From: Strix aluco
Taxonomy: Eukaryota > Chordata > Aves > Strigiformes > Strigidae
NCBI RefSeq assembly: GCF_031877795.1
Contig: NC_133971.1
Location: 6,342,784 to 6,406,783, forward strand
Direction of reading: 5' to 3'
DNA: 64,000 nt
The notes under the pieces were generated by a model. The model ran no database searches. It was given only the letters and a program-made list of their open reading frames with translations, and was not told the origin of the DNA. Positions 36,675 to 49,193 of the stretch are shown in pieces. A program made the position numbers and the translations under genes. Positions within the stretch are counted from its first letter, which is position 1. Every line of letters starts with the position of its first letter.

Positions 36675-39600
36675 GTAAGGAAATACATGAGAAAATACCA
36701 GTCTCTTCAGATTGCTGAGGGAAACAGAATGATGTGTTTAACAATCCTTAAGTTTTTTATTTTGCTGCACTGTTTTTTAAATACTATTATTACTGGTGAC
36801 CAAACCTTTTCTTTTCTGCTTCTGTTGCATTATTATTACTCCCAAGGAAAGTTAAAAAATGAAAGTTACACTGTTTAATAACACTTAGTCACAACCTTGC
36901 AAAGATTAGGGAGTAAAGTACAGCATGATTTAAGATAAAGAAAAAAGCATGCATCCTAAAGTAATAAACAACTGCAATGGGTTGAAATACCTTTAGTTTA
37001 TTGTGGAATATATTCAATTTTAAGAAGACTGTCATACATAGTTCTTCACATTACAGAAATTTACTGCTGTTTATTATTTAAAAAGACTCAGCACATCTGA
37101 GATCATAATTGCGCAATTTAAAAGAGAAAAAAAATATAGCTTACCCCAAAAGAAATGTGTCTTTCCTCATACCTTTAATTTACACTAAGTATTATACTGG
37201 CCTTCTGCGTAATCCTGTTTGGTTCATGTCTGAATCCTAGAGTTTATAGTTGTAGCAGGATTCGAGTCTGCAGTACAATGCAGCTGTTTTCTCAGTCCTA
37301 GCTTCAGTCGTTGAGGGTCATCCTTTATAAGAAAAAACAGGGGATATATGCAGTAAGGACTGGCAGAACTAACAGGGGTTTTCCTGCTTCTATTTATATT
37401 GAGACTAAAATTAATCTTGCAAAATTAAGAGACGTGGCATTATTGTGCTCTCTCTTTAAAGTTTGATTCCTTTCTCTCAACAGCTGGCAAATTGTTATTT
37501 GAGTGTTTGTGTAAATATAGATTACCAAGTTAGGGCAGGTTACTAAGAAAGCCTGAACATTTAAAAGTTCACAGAAAAGTCACAGAAGTTAAAGGTACCC
37601 TGCACCTATTAAAACAGGCACTAGGATTGTCAAGGTCAAATAAGGAATAACAGATAGCTGGTTTCACTCTAAGGAAACTCACATGATGAAGGTCAAATGA
37701 ATGTGTTACATATCACTGTTGTGAGATGATGAGCATTCATTCCCAGAGTAAATTTCAAATTTGACACCAATGTCTGATAAACATAGAGTTTGCCTTTCCT
37801 TATATAGTGCAGTTTCTTATCTCTGAGCTTCATTAATCTTTCTGGAAGATTAAATTAGTGGAAATAATTAAACCAAATCAAAATTATTTTTCCTTAATCT
37901 GTGTGTTAAACTTGATTAGTCAGCAGTTTAGTGTAATTTGCAAGTCATACATGTTGCTTATTGCTAGTCCTTTGGCATGTGTACAGTGCAGTCTACAAAT
38001 GCTAATAGTTCAGAGATGATAAACGTTTCAAGATGGACCATTCTCCTTACCCATGAAAACTCACCTGAACCTCGAGTTTATTCCTTCAAGGAAAGATTGG
38101 ACAAAGCTTAAAATTGAGCTCTGCCATGAACTTTGTACTTCAGCTGATTCAGGCTCTGAAATACACAGACCATAAATCAAAAATAATAAAACTGCTTGGA
38201 ACTTGGTATTTTTACTATTACATTTTTTCATTTCTCTCTACATTGTGGAATCCCATCGGGCTTGGGATTCTGCTCTGCCCAAACACATGCAATGATCTAC
38301 ACCTGGAAATGAGCTGGAAATCAGGGAAGCTTGTGGAACATGTGTTATAGCTTCATATAAAAGGTATTTTATATTGTGTTACAGAATATAGCATCCCTCT
38401 TCACAGCTGAAATCCAAGAGATGTGTAGCAAACTCCTCCCGGATTGAATGCTTTGGAATGCCTTGGAATTACAAAAGGTGTGGATAGATGTTGTATAGTC
38501 AAGTACACAGAGTTGAAAAGGATCTCCTGAGGCAATGAACTAAACTGCCTTCTATTCCCTTTTCTTTACACCAAGTAATCTCCTGAAGGTTTACTCTCAT
38601 TTAAAAAAAAAAAAGCTGGATTTCAAATCTCATTACTGCAAGGCAGTTTGGGACCCTATTTTTCTGATAGGAAAAACACTCTCCTAAGGCTCCATGTTTA
38701 TTCACAACCATTGTATAGCCTGATGCTTCTTCTAGGATTGCTCCTTAGTTTCAGATAACAATTTTTTTGTCTTTAATGTTCACTTTAAAACATTAAGATA
38801 ACATTTCTCACAGCTATCGTTTAAGTAAACTTTTTCAAATTCTTCTCTAAGTATATAACCTCTAGTTACCTGGTAATGTTAGTTCATCTCTACACTGGTT
38901 CTTCAGATTCATACTTCTTGAGTGCACTCAGATAGGATTTTATTCCAGATTTTAAACTGGCATTAGTATTTTTGTTTTTCAGCTAACAGTGCTTTGTTTT
39001 CCAGACCTTGGATCAAATTTGTACTTTTCTCAGCCATGTGGTAGTGCTGATCTATAGTCTATTGTGATAGACAGTATTTAGCAGTCGTTCTCCCTCATTA
39101 TCACTTGCAATTAACACATACAAGGTTTATATCAGTAATTCTTCATACCAGGCCTTAAAAATCTAGATTATGCATTCAATATTAAATGTTATCATACTTT
39201 TTCCACCCTTCTTTCTTCAAACATTCTAAATATCCATTCTCCTCCTTTCAATGGTGCTTAATATGCCATGTGAAAACTTTATTAATTCAACAGCCACATA
39301 TATTTTATAAGGTAAAAGTAGTGGAAGTATTAAACAGTCTCAAAAATTATACTGGAGAGAGTTCAGTGGCTTTTTTCTGGGCTAATCATTTATTCTTCAG
39401 CCCAACCAATTGCAGTCTCTGTATCTAGTTCTTAGACACTTAGCAAAGTTTCTGCCAAAACACCTGTTTTCTCCATCCTGTCTAATTTCATATTTTTCCC
39501 ATATCACTCACTTCCTTGTAGGAACACCAGTTCTTCAGACTGTGAGGTTTTCTACCCTTTTTTTAAACGGGATATGCTTTCTGAGTTCAGCTTTCATCTT

Positions 39601-42600
39601 TATGTTTTCATTTCATATCAGTGCATTCATGTACTTTAAACAACATCATACTTTCAGAGCATCAAAACCAATGCTGTTAAAAAGAGAGGATTTGTTAATA
39701 TAGCACTTGGGTAATTTCTATATTACCTCCCACCTTTATCTGTGTAGTGACTCCATACTACAAAATGAACCTGTGCCTGTTCAAAAGACTTTTTTTTCAC
39801 TGCTACAGTAAGATCTACAGTCTTTCCTGACATGCTTTTGATCCATGCTCCATTTCCTCCTTACTATCATTTCTTATTTCTTCACAGCCTGCTAAAGCAC
39901 TAATGTACAGTGTCACCTCATCACCTTTATCTTTCATTTGGCCTTCCTAAAGAGCAGTCACCTATTAATACTGTATTACAGTCTGACGGCTATTTCAGCG
40001 TGCTTCTGACTCCCTTAACAACTCTGTGTCAGGAACTGGAAGATCTAGTTACCCCACTTTGCTGCCCCTCCATTTGTATAAAAGCTCCTGCCATCTCTTT
40101 TGGACTCAGCATTTGCTAACCAAAATTAACAGTATTTCATAAATTGTGTTTTTCTCTGGTTACACGGACAGGTCATTGCTTTTATGAACACAGAGCTCAA
40201 ATGTCCACTCTCTTGAAACTGTGGATTTCTTTAGCTTCACTAAACACTTGCCAATCTCCTTAACATTGCAATAGGAATAGATATATTGTCTCGTAAATCT
40301 TTTAATTTTTCTTAGAAATGAGTCACTGGCTTCATAAATATCTCTGTTCTGCTCTCAGTGTCAGCTCTAGTTCCTGGTTCTCCCCTTGTTGGTTAATGCA
40401 GTGGAAACTGGACCTCAAATTTCTCATCTGCCAGACAGTTTTATCTCCCTACCTTTGCCAGTATTTTCTGCTTCTTTCCTCTAGCCCACTTCTTTTGTTT
40501 AAATCTTTTCTTCTTTGGTTTTATTCCAATATCTATGAACAAAATTTATAAAATATCTAAAGCTGCATTTTATCTCTTCTGTGACTTTATTTTCTTTCCT
40601 GAAGCTTGTGGTGGATTTCATGCTTTTGGTCAGGCTGCTCTATTAGCCCAGACTGCTTGACCATATCACCTTTCTCTCTGGTAGTTTGTCTGCATACAAA
40701 GTCATTCCAGTTTAACTTTTGTGAATTAAAGCAAATGAGAGAACTATATTTAAGTAAGATGTGTTGTTCCCCTCATGACCCCACCCCAGTAAACTGTGTG
40801 TGCCTTAGGGGATGCCAGTTTCACTCTTTAAAAAAAATAAAAATCCTAAATGAAATCATCTGGTAAATGTGAAAATGGGACAAAAGTATACCCTCACCAC
40901 ATAAGCATCCACAACAAGAATACAATACTAGTCTAAGCATATCAATGTAATTAAAGACTCATAGTTTTCTCTGAAGTCAAGAACTGCAAAGGACTCTGTG
41001 ACCCATGAGAGAGGAAGATGGTTCTTTTCAGTGCTCAGCTTTGAATATCTCTCTAATCTATTCATAGTGTTAGTTGCTGACCAATTACTCAAAGAGGCAG
41101 AGTACCCTTTAGAGATAAGAGCATTCTTCTGTGTGTAGCTGTTCTGCAAAATAAAGAGTTGACTAAGCCATTACAGTAATTGCTAAGTTAATTACTTAAA
41201 GGGTGGCAGGACCCTTTAACATGTCTCCAGTTTGGTCAGGTTTTAGAAATACAACAAGAAAGGCTAGTGAACAGAATACAAAGTCTGGTTTGTGAAGGAT
41301 CAACCTTTAACTTTTTAGCTTTTCCTTGAATATAAGTGAATTTATATTGTGCAGCATTTTTTTACCTTTCAGATACAAGAATATACCCATTTGCCTATCA
41401 AGATCTCTGCGCAGATTTATTTATACATACCAAGAAATACAGCAACATGGAATGAACAGAAAACTTTCTAATACTGACCTATTTAAAAAAAACCCAAAAA
41501 GTTAAATCAATTAATCAATAACAAAAGCAGAAAAACTCTTTGCCCAACTTGTTCTACATGATAATGAGTTTTATTTACAGTCCTGTTCTTCAAAACAAGC
41601 CAGGACCAACAGAGAGGGAGCAGCTGCATAGACTTGCTGGACTGTCTAAAAACATGATAAGAGTTTAGATGCACTACTGTTTTGACATCTCATAACTAAT
41701 TCTTATCTTCCCAAGTTTCATGTTTTTCCACTTTCCTTCTGACTTTCTTCCTTTGGTCCACCTTTCTGCATTTTTCCATTTTTAGTGATGTTACCTATTG
41801 TTTCTTTCCATTTTCTTGCATTTACCTTTTCCACTTAAAATTTCTTACCAGTTTTGTTGACATTCAGGGCACTTTAGATTATGTCATGATCCATTTTGCA
41901 GTCCCTTCTTATAATTGAGCTGCTTCTTTTACATCAACCCAACTTGCTTTCCTCTTCAGAGCATGGCATGTTGCAACAGCATGTAATAGGAATGTCAGCA
42001 AAGAGCAACCTCACCTCCTGTTGGCATGTTGGTTTCATTAAAGGAATTCAGGACTGTATATTCTGGAACAGACCTTAAATGATAGATACCAGTATATTTG
42101 GGTTGCAAAAAATTATTGCAGAAGCAAAAGGATTCACGTTAAACATAAATTTAACTTACTAATTTGCCTTTACTTGCTACACTCAGTCTAGTTCCCTGTA
42201 TATAGCATTTAAAGGTAATTCAAAGGCAATTTAAAGAACTGGAAAAGATCCTCACCAGTGCTTCTGGTTTTGTCAAACAATCTTAGTGCCACCCACTTCT
42301 GTGCAGAAGAGGTGCAGAGACATTGTCATGATTTCTGTTCTATTCTGCTCTATGAGGCCTGATCTTCCTGCAGTTTGTCTATACTGAAGTAAACACATAC
42401 TTAAAGTTTGTTTAAGGCAAAAGGTGGCAATACTTTAGAAGAGCTGAAATTTGTTATTCCCTGATGGTTTTATGTGCTGTTAGGTGTCTTAGAGACCTCA
42501 GCTTGAGTTAATACGGCCAACGTGTTACTCAGGTTAAATAGATGGGAAAAATGTTTTACCTCATTCTTGTCATCTCTGTGTTGGAGAGACAGATTTCTTT

Positions 42601-43580
42601 TCTGCCATTTATAAAACTGGTATTTTTAGCTCTACTATTATTTGGAACCATGTATCTGAACTTTTTAACTAAAATTTATCTAGCATCTCTCTTACCAGTT
42701 GTATGTCAAAACTTAAAAGTAATGTGACAGGAAAAAGGTAATTTTATCCTGTCAGTTTAGAAGTAGGAACACAGGAGTTTGATGCTTGTATTTTCTTTCT
42801 CATGACATAAACAAAATTACATTAATGCTTGGGACAAATAAGAACAGCTTTTCCTAGTTTTACAGCTGATATACAAAAGTTTAATTTTTTTTTTCAAAAG
42901 CAAAAGTAAAAAGGTAGGTAGTTAAAACATATTTAGGAAAAATGTAGTAGGAAAAGTATGTGGAAAAAAGTGTGTGCATAATTATTCCTCCTGTTTATGT
43001 TTTTACCTTTGGATTCTCAGAGTAATACACACATGTGTATATCAATAATGCATTTCTGTACATATTGTAGCAAGTGGGAATTATTGTTATCACAGAAATT
43101 ATTTTTGAGTTTTCAGTAGGGATGATGGGATGCCACTGTTACAGGAATAGTGAGGATACTTTAGCATGAGAGCTCAAGCCCCTGGTAACACTACAGGAAA
43201 GCAAGAAACAATTCTGTGTTTATTTAAAGTAGGATGGCACACTGTGTTATTAACCTAGTGGCTTGCTAACAGTGTGGAACATTTAGGCAATACATGAGTT
43301 TATCTGACAAAACACATCTGTGATGTGATCCCTGACTTATGATTTTTCCCCTCTAAAAATGCACATTTTTTTCTCCACTGTTGCTCTTTTAGTCCATTAA
43401 AATGTGGGAATAATCAAGTTTCATAGCCAGGTCAGCATAAGCCTCTGGACAGTTCTGATGGATAAAGTGGATAAAGGTGTTTGCCAAGGGTTGTGGCATG
43501 ACTCATCCTCTCTGCCCCACACAATGTTCTTGGCCTTCCAGACTTGGCTTGCTATTACTCTTGAGTGCAGGAGCCACTTA

Positions 43581-43640
43581 AGAGGAAAAGGAAAAAAGAA
43601 AAAAAAAAAAAAAAAAATCCCACACCAAAAAAAACCCCCA
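43581..43640. repeat. A-rich low-complexity tract
   Basis: Nineteen consecutive A at 43599-43617 inside a longer A/C-rich stretch. It could be a decayed retroposon tail, but no recognisable element lies upstream. Confidence 0.85.
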
Positions 43641-46600
43641 AACCTAAAAAGACAAACAAATCTGAATACGTGTCCAGCAGTAAAATTTGGAACTAATCCA
43701 ATAAGCCAGCAGGTGAGACTGAACTGAGAGCTCTAGCAGCATGAGAGCATGTCCACTTACTGTCCTTGAAGTGGGAATCACACTGAATTCAAGGTTAGTT
43801 GTGTACAAAGTCATGACAACCAGAACAGCAGTGCTAATTGCATAGCATTCAGGCAAGGGAGAAAGAGAGGTGGAGAATAAAACAGAGGTGGATAGCATGC
43901 TGCTGCCTGTGGGCAGGATTACTTAATAGGGTAAAAAATTAAAAAATGGGGATTACTTAAGGTAGCAAGATACCCTTTAGCTTGCAGTATGTGCCTGCTT
44001 GATTTGTCACTGTTGAGATACAGCAAAGCCGACCTGAATAGCAAGTTTCCAACCGAGTTTTCATTTGTGGCAGGCAGTCTTTCCCTACAGGTTGGAAAAG
44101 CAGCTCCCAGAGTTGTGTGTTATCCCATGCAGCTGGACAGCTTCTACAACTTGGACAAACTCATTTTTAGATAACATAGCTGTTTTAGTATGATGTTGCC
44201 TTTGTCATCCATCTAATTGTGCCAAGAGGATTAATAGTAGAGAAGCAGGAGTGGAAAAAATAAGGCAAATTAGTCACCAGTGGTGCCTGGTTCTGTACTA
44301 ACAGCTGAGCTGCTGCCTGTTTTACAAGACAAAATGTGCCTGGAAGGGTGAAAACCCCACCAAGAAAACCTTTCTCATCCCATTTCTGACCTGAGCTGAA
44401 ACCAGGGCCAATAATCAGGTTGTTGCCATCTCTGTTCCCAACAGAAGGAGAAGATGGATGTTGCCCAGCACATTCCTCACCATTAGTCCACCATCCGAGG
44501 CTCCTGAGTGACCATGCATGTGGTCTGTCTTGTCTCTAGCAAAGATCCAAACTGTCCTGTTGCAGACAACTCTTTAGCGAGGGATTATCAAGGGTTTGCA
44601 GAGTTTACAGTTGTTTCGCCATTCACTTTACAAATTCTCTGATGGTACATCTGAAGTTCTGGGTACAAAGAAGTATTGTCTTCTTCAAGTAAAATGCTGG
44701 ACTCTGTGATAACACTCATGTGTTCCATCATTTTCCTTCTTGCACTTATCTTTTAGATATTCCTGCCATTTTGATACAGAGATAATTTTATTCGGAAGGA
44801 GCAGCCTTGTCAGAAACCCCATGAGGAAAGCAGCCAGGGAGCCACTCTGACAAGCATTTAAAACAGTGCTTACCCCATCTTCTATGATCAGATCACTGTT
44901 TCACAACAGATCATTGCTCGTTGTATTAAGGTAACCCAGGAAGCAGGATTCATTCCTCATTTAAGATGACTTTTGCAACAGTAAGCTAGAAGGCTGCATC
45001 CAGAGTGCTAAACATATCGTAAATGAAGGGATTCTGGTTTGCTTTGTGTTTGGGCATTTTTGTGCGTTGTGTGGTTGGTTTTTTTTCTAGCTCCTTCTCA
45101 GTCAAATTCAGAAAGACCAAGACAATTCATTTTGTCATGCTCCCAAAAATATGCAGTTAGGTGAATTTGGCCATCATTCTCACTGGCTGATGGATAATAA
45201 AGACCTCTTGGCCTCTTGCCAAACCGCAGTAATCTCATTTTTAATCCCAAATCCCTACTGCCTGCATGTCTTCTGCATGTCTTTTAGTCCAAAAAGAAAC
45301 TATGCAGCATTCCCCAATCTGACATCTGCTTTTCCTCGAAAGCCAGAGGTTCTTTCTTCATCCCCTCCTAGGTCTGGGAGCAGCAGCAATGTAATTTTCT
45401 GCTCCACTATCTTTGCCAGAGAGAAGGGTACATCATCTCTTTTTCTGTAAAAAATAATTGGCTTCTATAAAACTTGAGGGTGGTTGCGTCTCCCTTTGGA
45501 CAGCCAGGCACACAGGAGATGTTCCAGGCTGAGAAATGCCATGCTTTTCTTTCCTTTCCCAGGTTACCATTCCCTCTGCTTTTTACACTTACTGAGATAT
45601 AAGGTAATGGCTGCTGCAAAGGGCCAGAGGAGGTGGGAAGCAGCGGGAGAGAGGTACACCACCGCATTAGGATGCTAACTCTGGAGTCAGAGGTGACAGT
45701 GCTCTGGGCAGCTCTCCAGCCTTTGCTGGCACAGACTAGCTGTTGTTAGAAAGAGTGAGTGTTAGCAGCCCGAGTCAGACTCTCCCTCATGCCCCAGTCC
45801 TTTCTGCTAATATTTATTAACTTGACTATTTCAGTTTTAAAGACCCAACATAGTTGAGCTGTGATTCAGATTTCTTGGTAATAACCACCCCAAAGCATAA
45901 CATTTCTCCTCCCAAGGTGGACAGAAGTCTGTGGAACGTCTTTGTCCCTGAAGGAAATAGGGAAATTCACAGACAAACTATCCTGGCTGCCTTCACTTTC
46001 TTCCTTCTCCTTGTCCTGTGGAAACAGTGTTAGCAACACTTTCCATGGTGCCTTGCCTCAGGTCACCTCTCTCCTTGGATGCTCTCTTCTGAAACGCGGA
46101 AGATGGGTTTTCAGAGCAGCCGCAAGGCTCTGCTCACCTTTAGGAAGAAGGGCAGTGAAAAAGAACAGCAGTTATATGGGGCTGCAAGTGATCTGCTCTG
46201 CAGTAATGTTTTTTCACTAGGTAAGAAGGTCTCTCATCCTGGTAAAACTACTTGCAGTGCTCAAGCTTGCTCATTCTTGAGGAAGCTGATGTCCTGGGTA
46301 GGCTGTCCTGTGCAGGTAATAGCAATGCTCTTGACACAGCATTCCCTGACAAATAACTACACATTTATGATACCTGTTTTTCTTAAGCAAATGCACATTT
46401 GCACTGAGCAAGCTTGTCTTCACATTTACCACCCCTCAATGTGTCTGCATAATCATAAAATGCTGCATACCCTGAGGTTTCTTCTGCTGCTTAGTGTGGC
46501 CAGAGTGGATAGATAGTGAAGTCAATCTGAAACTGGAATTTAGGTGAATTTATCATTTAGCCAGCAGACCTGTCAACAAGACTGAGAAGCCTAGGACTGT

Positions 46601-46724
46601 CTGGAGACATTTATGAGCTACAGATCCTGATGTCTCCCTGCACCCCTCATGGCTGCAGACACACCATAGGTTTTTGCAGTGCTGTGAACAGACAGCTGGC
46701 TGGGTGGGATACTCCCTGGTGAGC

Positions 46725-47204
46725 TGTTACGGAGGCTCCCAAATGAGCAACCAACCACCAAAAATAAAAAAAATTAATTATTAACACAGTTAACTAGCTC
46801 TCCGTAAATTACAGGTTCGAATGTCTGTGAGAGGAGAACAGAACAACTTTCTAGGGTTTAAGGGCAACCCAAAACGCATAACAAAGAATTCTATGGGGTT
46901 TAACGGCAACCCAAAACACAGAACAAAGCACCACTTCCTAGGGTTTAACAGCAACCCAAAACACTTTATCACTCACCTGATAAGTGAGGGCTCTCAACCT
47001 CGAGGACCTGCTCAGGGCAGCATCCCGACCCAAGGCACCTCGAGGAGTTTCCTTGGGCAGCATCCCCCGCAGCATGCTGCTCCAGGGGACGAGCTCCAAA
47101 TGGCTCCCCCAGGGGACTCCATTTATACCCAGGCCCAATCTGACCTGTAGTCAATAGCAGCAGCCAAGAAGCTCTGCTTTCATTGGGCGGATGCACCTGC
47201 CACA
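46725..47204 (-). mobile_element. Solo LTR of an endogenous retrovirus, antisense to HAPLN1
   Basis: The 480-base unit starts TGTTACGG and ends GCCACA on the + strand, so it has TG...CA ends. It is flanked by an imperfect 5-base target duplication: TGAGC (46720-46724) and TGGGC (47205-47209). Read on the minus strand it has promoter order, with CCAAT (47186-47182) about 50 bases before a TATA box GGGTATAAA (47130-47122). No gag, pol or env sequence flanks it, so it is a solo LTR left by recombination. The mismatch in the target duplication suggests it is not recent. The family could not be named by eye. A clear AATAAA signal in the minus strand was not found. Confidence 0.75.
46836..46966. 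repeat. Tandem repeat inside the LTR, period about 42-45
   Basis: GGTTTAA(G/C)(G/A)GCAACCCAAAAC recurs at 46855, 46897 and 46942, each followed by a (G)CATAACAAAG or CAGAACAAAG segment. A partial extra unit (AACAGAACAACTTTCTAG) precedes the first copy. The repeat lies downstream of the TATA box in the LTR's own orientation. Confidence 0.9.
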
Positions 47205-47904
47205 TGGGCTTGTCACTGAAACTTCATCTGTCAGCCCCTCTCCATCCCAGTCTTTCTCTCCTTCAGTCATCCACACCTCTCTCTGGCTGATGACATTTTT
47301 GCATGCATTTCTGTGGTTTTGTCCTATCAATCCAGATTCATCCCCACAGACGCCAGCAAAAAATTACTGCTAGCCTTCATAAGGTCAGCCCCTCAGCAGC
47401 CTCCACATTTAGGGACTTAGTCTTGGCTTCTGCTGAATTTAGAGAGAGCCACACTGAGCCTTAGAGTAGGGAATCACGTTTCTAAGTGGTTTCATTGACT
47501 TGCTGAACACACACAAACAGGGAATTACAAAGTCTTTCTTCTCAATCTGTTATGTAGACTGAGGTTGGTAATTCTTTCCCAGCGAGCAGAGCGTTGATGA
47601 TTCATTTCTAGTTTCGTTCAGTGTCTCAGTGATAGAGGATGGCAATATCTACAGAAGCGCTGAGCTTGCTAAATCAATTTTGCAAACTGTGCATGAGAGG
47701 AGTGGCAAAAGGTACTGAAAGAAGGAAATATTCTCGCTTTTAGATACATCTGATGACTGCCACCATGAAATCTGTGTTTTCCAGGGTTTTCCCAAGGCAG
47801 CACAGCCTGTCAAAGAAGTCCCAGAGACTTAAGGTTGGAAGCGAGCACCTGCTCAAGCTGAACATAATGATTTCATAGAGGAACATCAGCTGTAGTGACC
47901 TATT

Positions 47905-47932
47905 AGAGAGAAAAGAGAGAAAAGAGAGAAGG
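47905..47932. repeat. Purine tandem repeat (GAGAGAAAA-type)
   Basis: Nearly three units of a 10-base AGAGAGAAAA block. Confidence 0.85.
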
Positions 47933-48480
47933 AAGTCTGGGGCGAGGGTGAGGAGGAGAGGAGCCAGCCAGTTAAATATGGGGTTGTGTGAAAAGTGAGA
48001 GCAAAATACTAAAGATAAAATAGTGACAAGTTTGAAGGAGATGAGGAAAACAGATGAGAAAAAAACAGATTGAGATGATAAGAAAAATGGACAGGAGAAG
48101 AGTGGATTTTACATTTGAAGATAAATTGGACTTCCTTACTTTGGTGAAAGTACGTCAGAAGAGGAACTCAAACTCAAAAATTAGAATAAAATACAAATAG
48201 AAAATGAGACATTTTAGGATTATGCTGACATTTTTTTTGTCAACATAAATAGTGCTATTTGATACAGTAATGGCTTTTCTGTTTTGTGAGTGTGATTCAC
48301 TGCATCCCAGATCACGAGGGGCTTTGTATGCTGCTGCCTGAATAAGCTGAGTCCATACATAAAAATTGAATTATGAAAAAAAATGTCTCATTGATAGACA
48401 GCTCTTGAACAACCAGTAAGGAAATACAGGATGTTTGTGTGGAGCCTTTCATGGATGATGGCATTCATCCACCAGCTGTA

Positions 48481-48514
48481 TAACTCTAAATATAACTCTA
48501 AATATAGCTCTATC
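48481..48514. repeat. 12-bp tandem repeat
   Basis: TAACTCTAAATA occurs twice in perfect tandem, then a third diverged unit (TAGCTCTATC). It lies about 300 bases before exon 3. Confidence 0.9.
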
Positions 48515-48821
48515 TTCATGACCATGGAGTATTTAGGATGGCCTCTGCCTATATTGGGGGCAATGCTGCGAAACAGTTTGCCTCTCTTTCTGTTTGGGAG
48601 TGTACACACACAGACATACTTGCAGCTAAGTAAATAATTATATATAAAACTGGTTTATACACACTACAACTGCATAGGTACAAAATTATTTCAGCGAAAA
48701 GATCCTGCAGACCTGAGGTACAGTATAGCTGATGGTTGTTATGGCATTGATCATATTCATTCTGTAAAAGGCAGATTGCAGACTAATTCTTGTTTTTGTT
48801 TTTCTCTTTGAATCCTAACAG

Positions 48822-49193
48822 AAAATGGACCCCGTCTCCTTGTGGTAGCAGAGCAAGCTAAAATCTTCTCACACCGGGGTGGCAACGTCACACTGCCATG
48901 TAAATTTTACCATGAACACACATCAACAGCTGGCTCAGGAACCCACAAAATCCGGGTCAAGTGGACCAAACTCACCTCAGATTACCTCAAAGAAGTGGAT
49001 GTCTTTGTTGCAATGGGACACCACAGAAAGAGCTACGGAAACTACCAGGGCAGAGTGTTTCTGAGGGAAAGCAGTGAAAACGATGCCTCTCTTATAATCA
49101 CAAATATAATTCTGGAGGATTATGGGAGATATAAGTGCGAGGTGATTGAAGGATTAGAGGATGACACAGCAGTGGTAGCTCTGAATTTGGAAG
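48822..49193 (+). CDS. HAPLN1: HAPLN1 exon 3: Ig V-type domain
   Basis: The acceptor is TTTTTCTCTTTGAATCCTAACAG and the donor is GAAG/GTAGGT at 49193/49194, phase 1 at both ends. Encodes residues 34-157 plus the first base of Gly158. The Ig disulphide pair is Cys60 (in VTLPCKF) and Cys139 (in DYGRYKCEV), with the core Trp at 81 (VKWTKL) and the DYG motif before the second Cys, as in V-set domains. Asn55-Val-Thr is a glycosylation sequon next to Cys60. In link proteins this domain binds the matching Ig domain of aggrecan or versican. Compared with human, the HIQ-ENGP junction is one residue shorter and the segment after Cys60 (YHEHTSTAGSG) one residue longer, so total length is unchanged. Frame: the in-frame stop soon after the donor confirms the exon end. 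Confidence 0.97.

Larger units (their letters stand above)
36675..48821 (+). other. HAPLN1: HAPLN1 intron 2
   Basis: 12.1 kb bounded by GTAAGG and a pyrimidine-rich CTAACAG. It holds an antisense retroviral solo LTR at 46725-47204, an A-rich low-complexity stretch, and short tandem repeats near 47.9 and 48.5 kb. The part from 38.7 to 40.6 kb is pyrimidine-biased on the + strand but shows nothing I can name. No other exon is supported. Confidence 0.93.

Noticed and set aside
46812..46830. GGTTCGAAT, a tRNA T-loop-like string
   Set aside because: No matching tRNA arms surround it, and it lies within the LTR.
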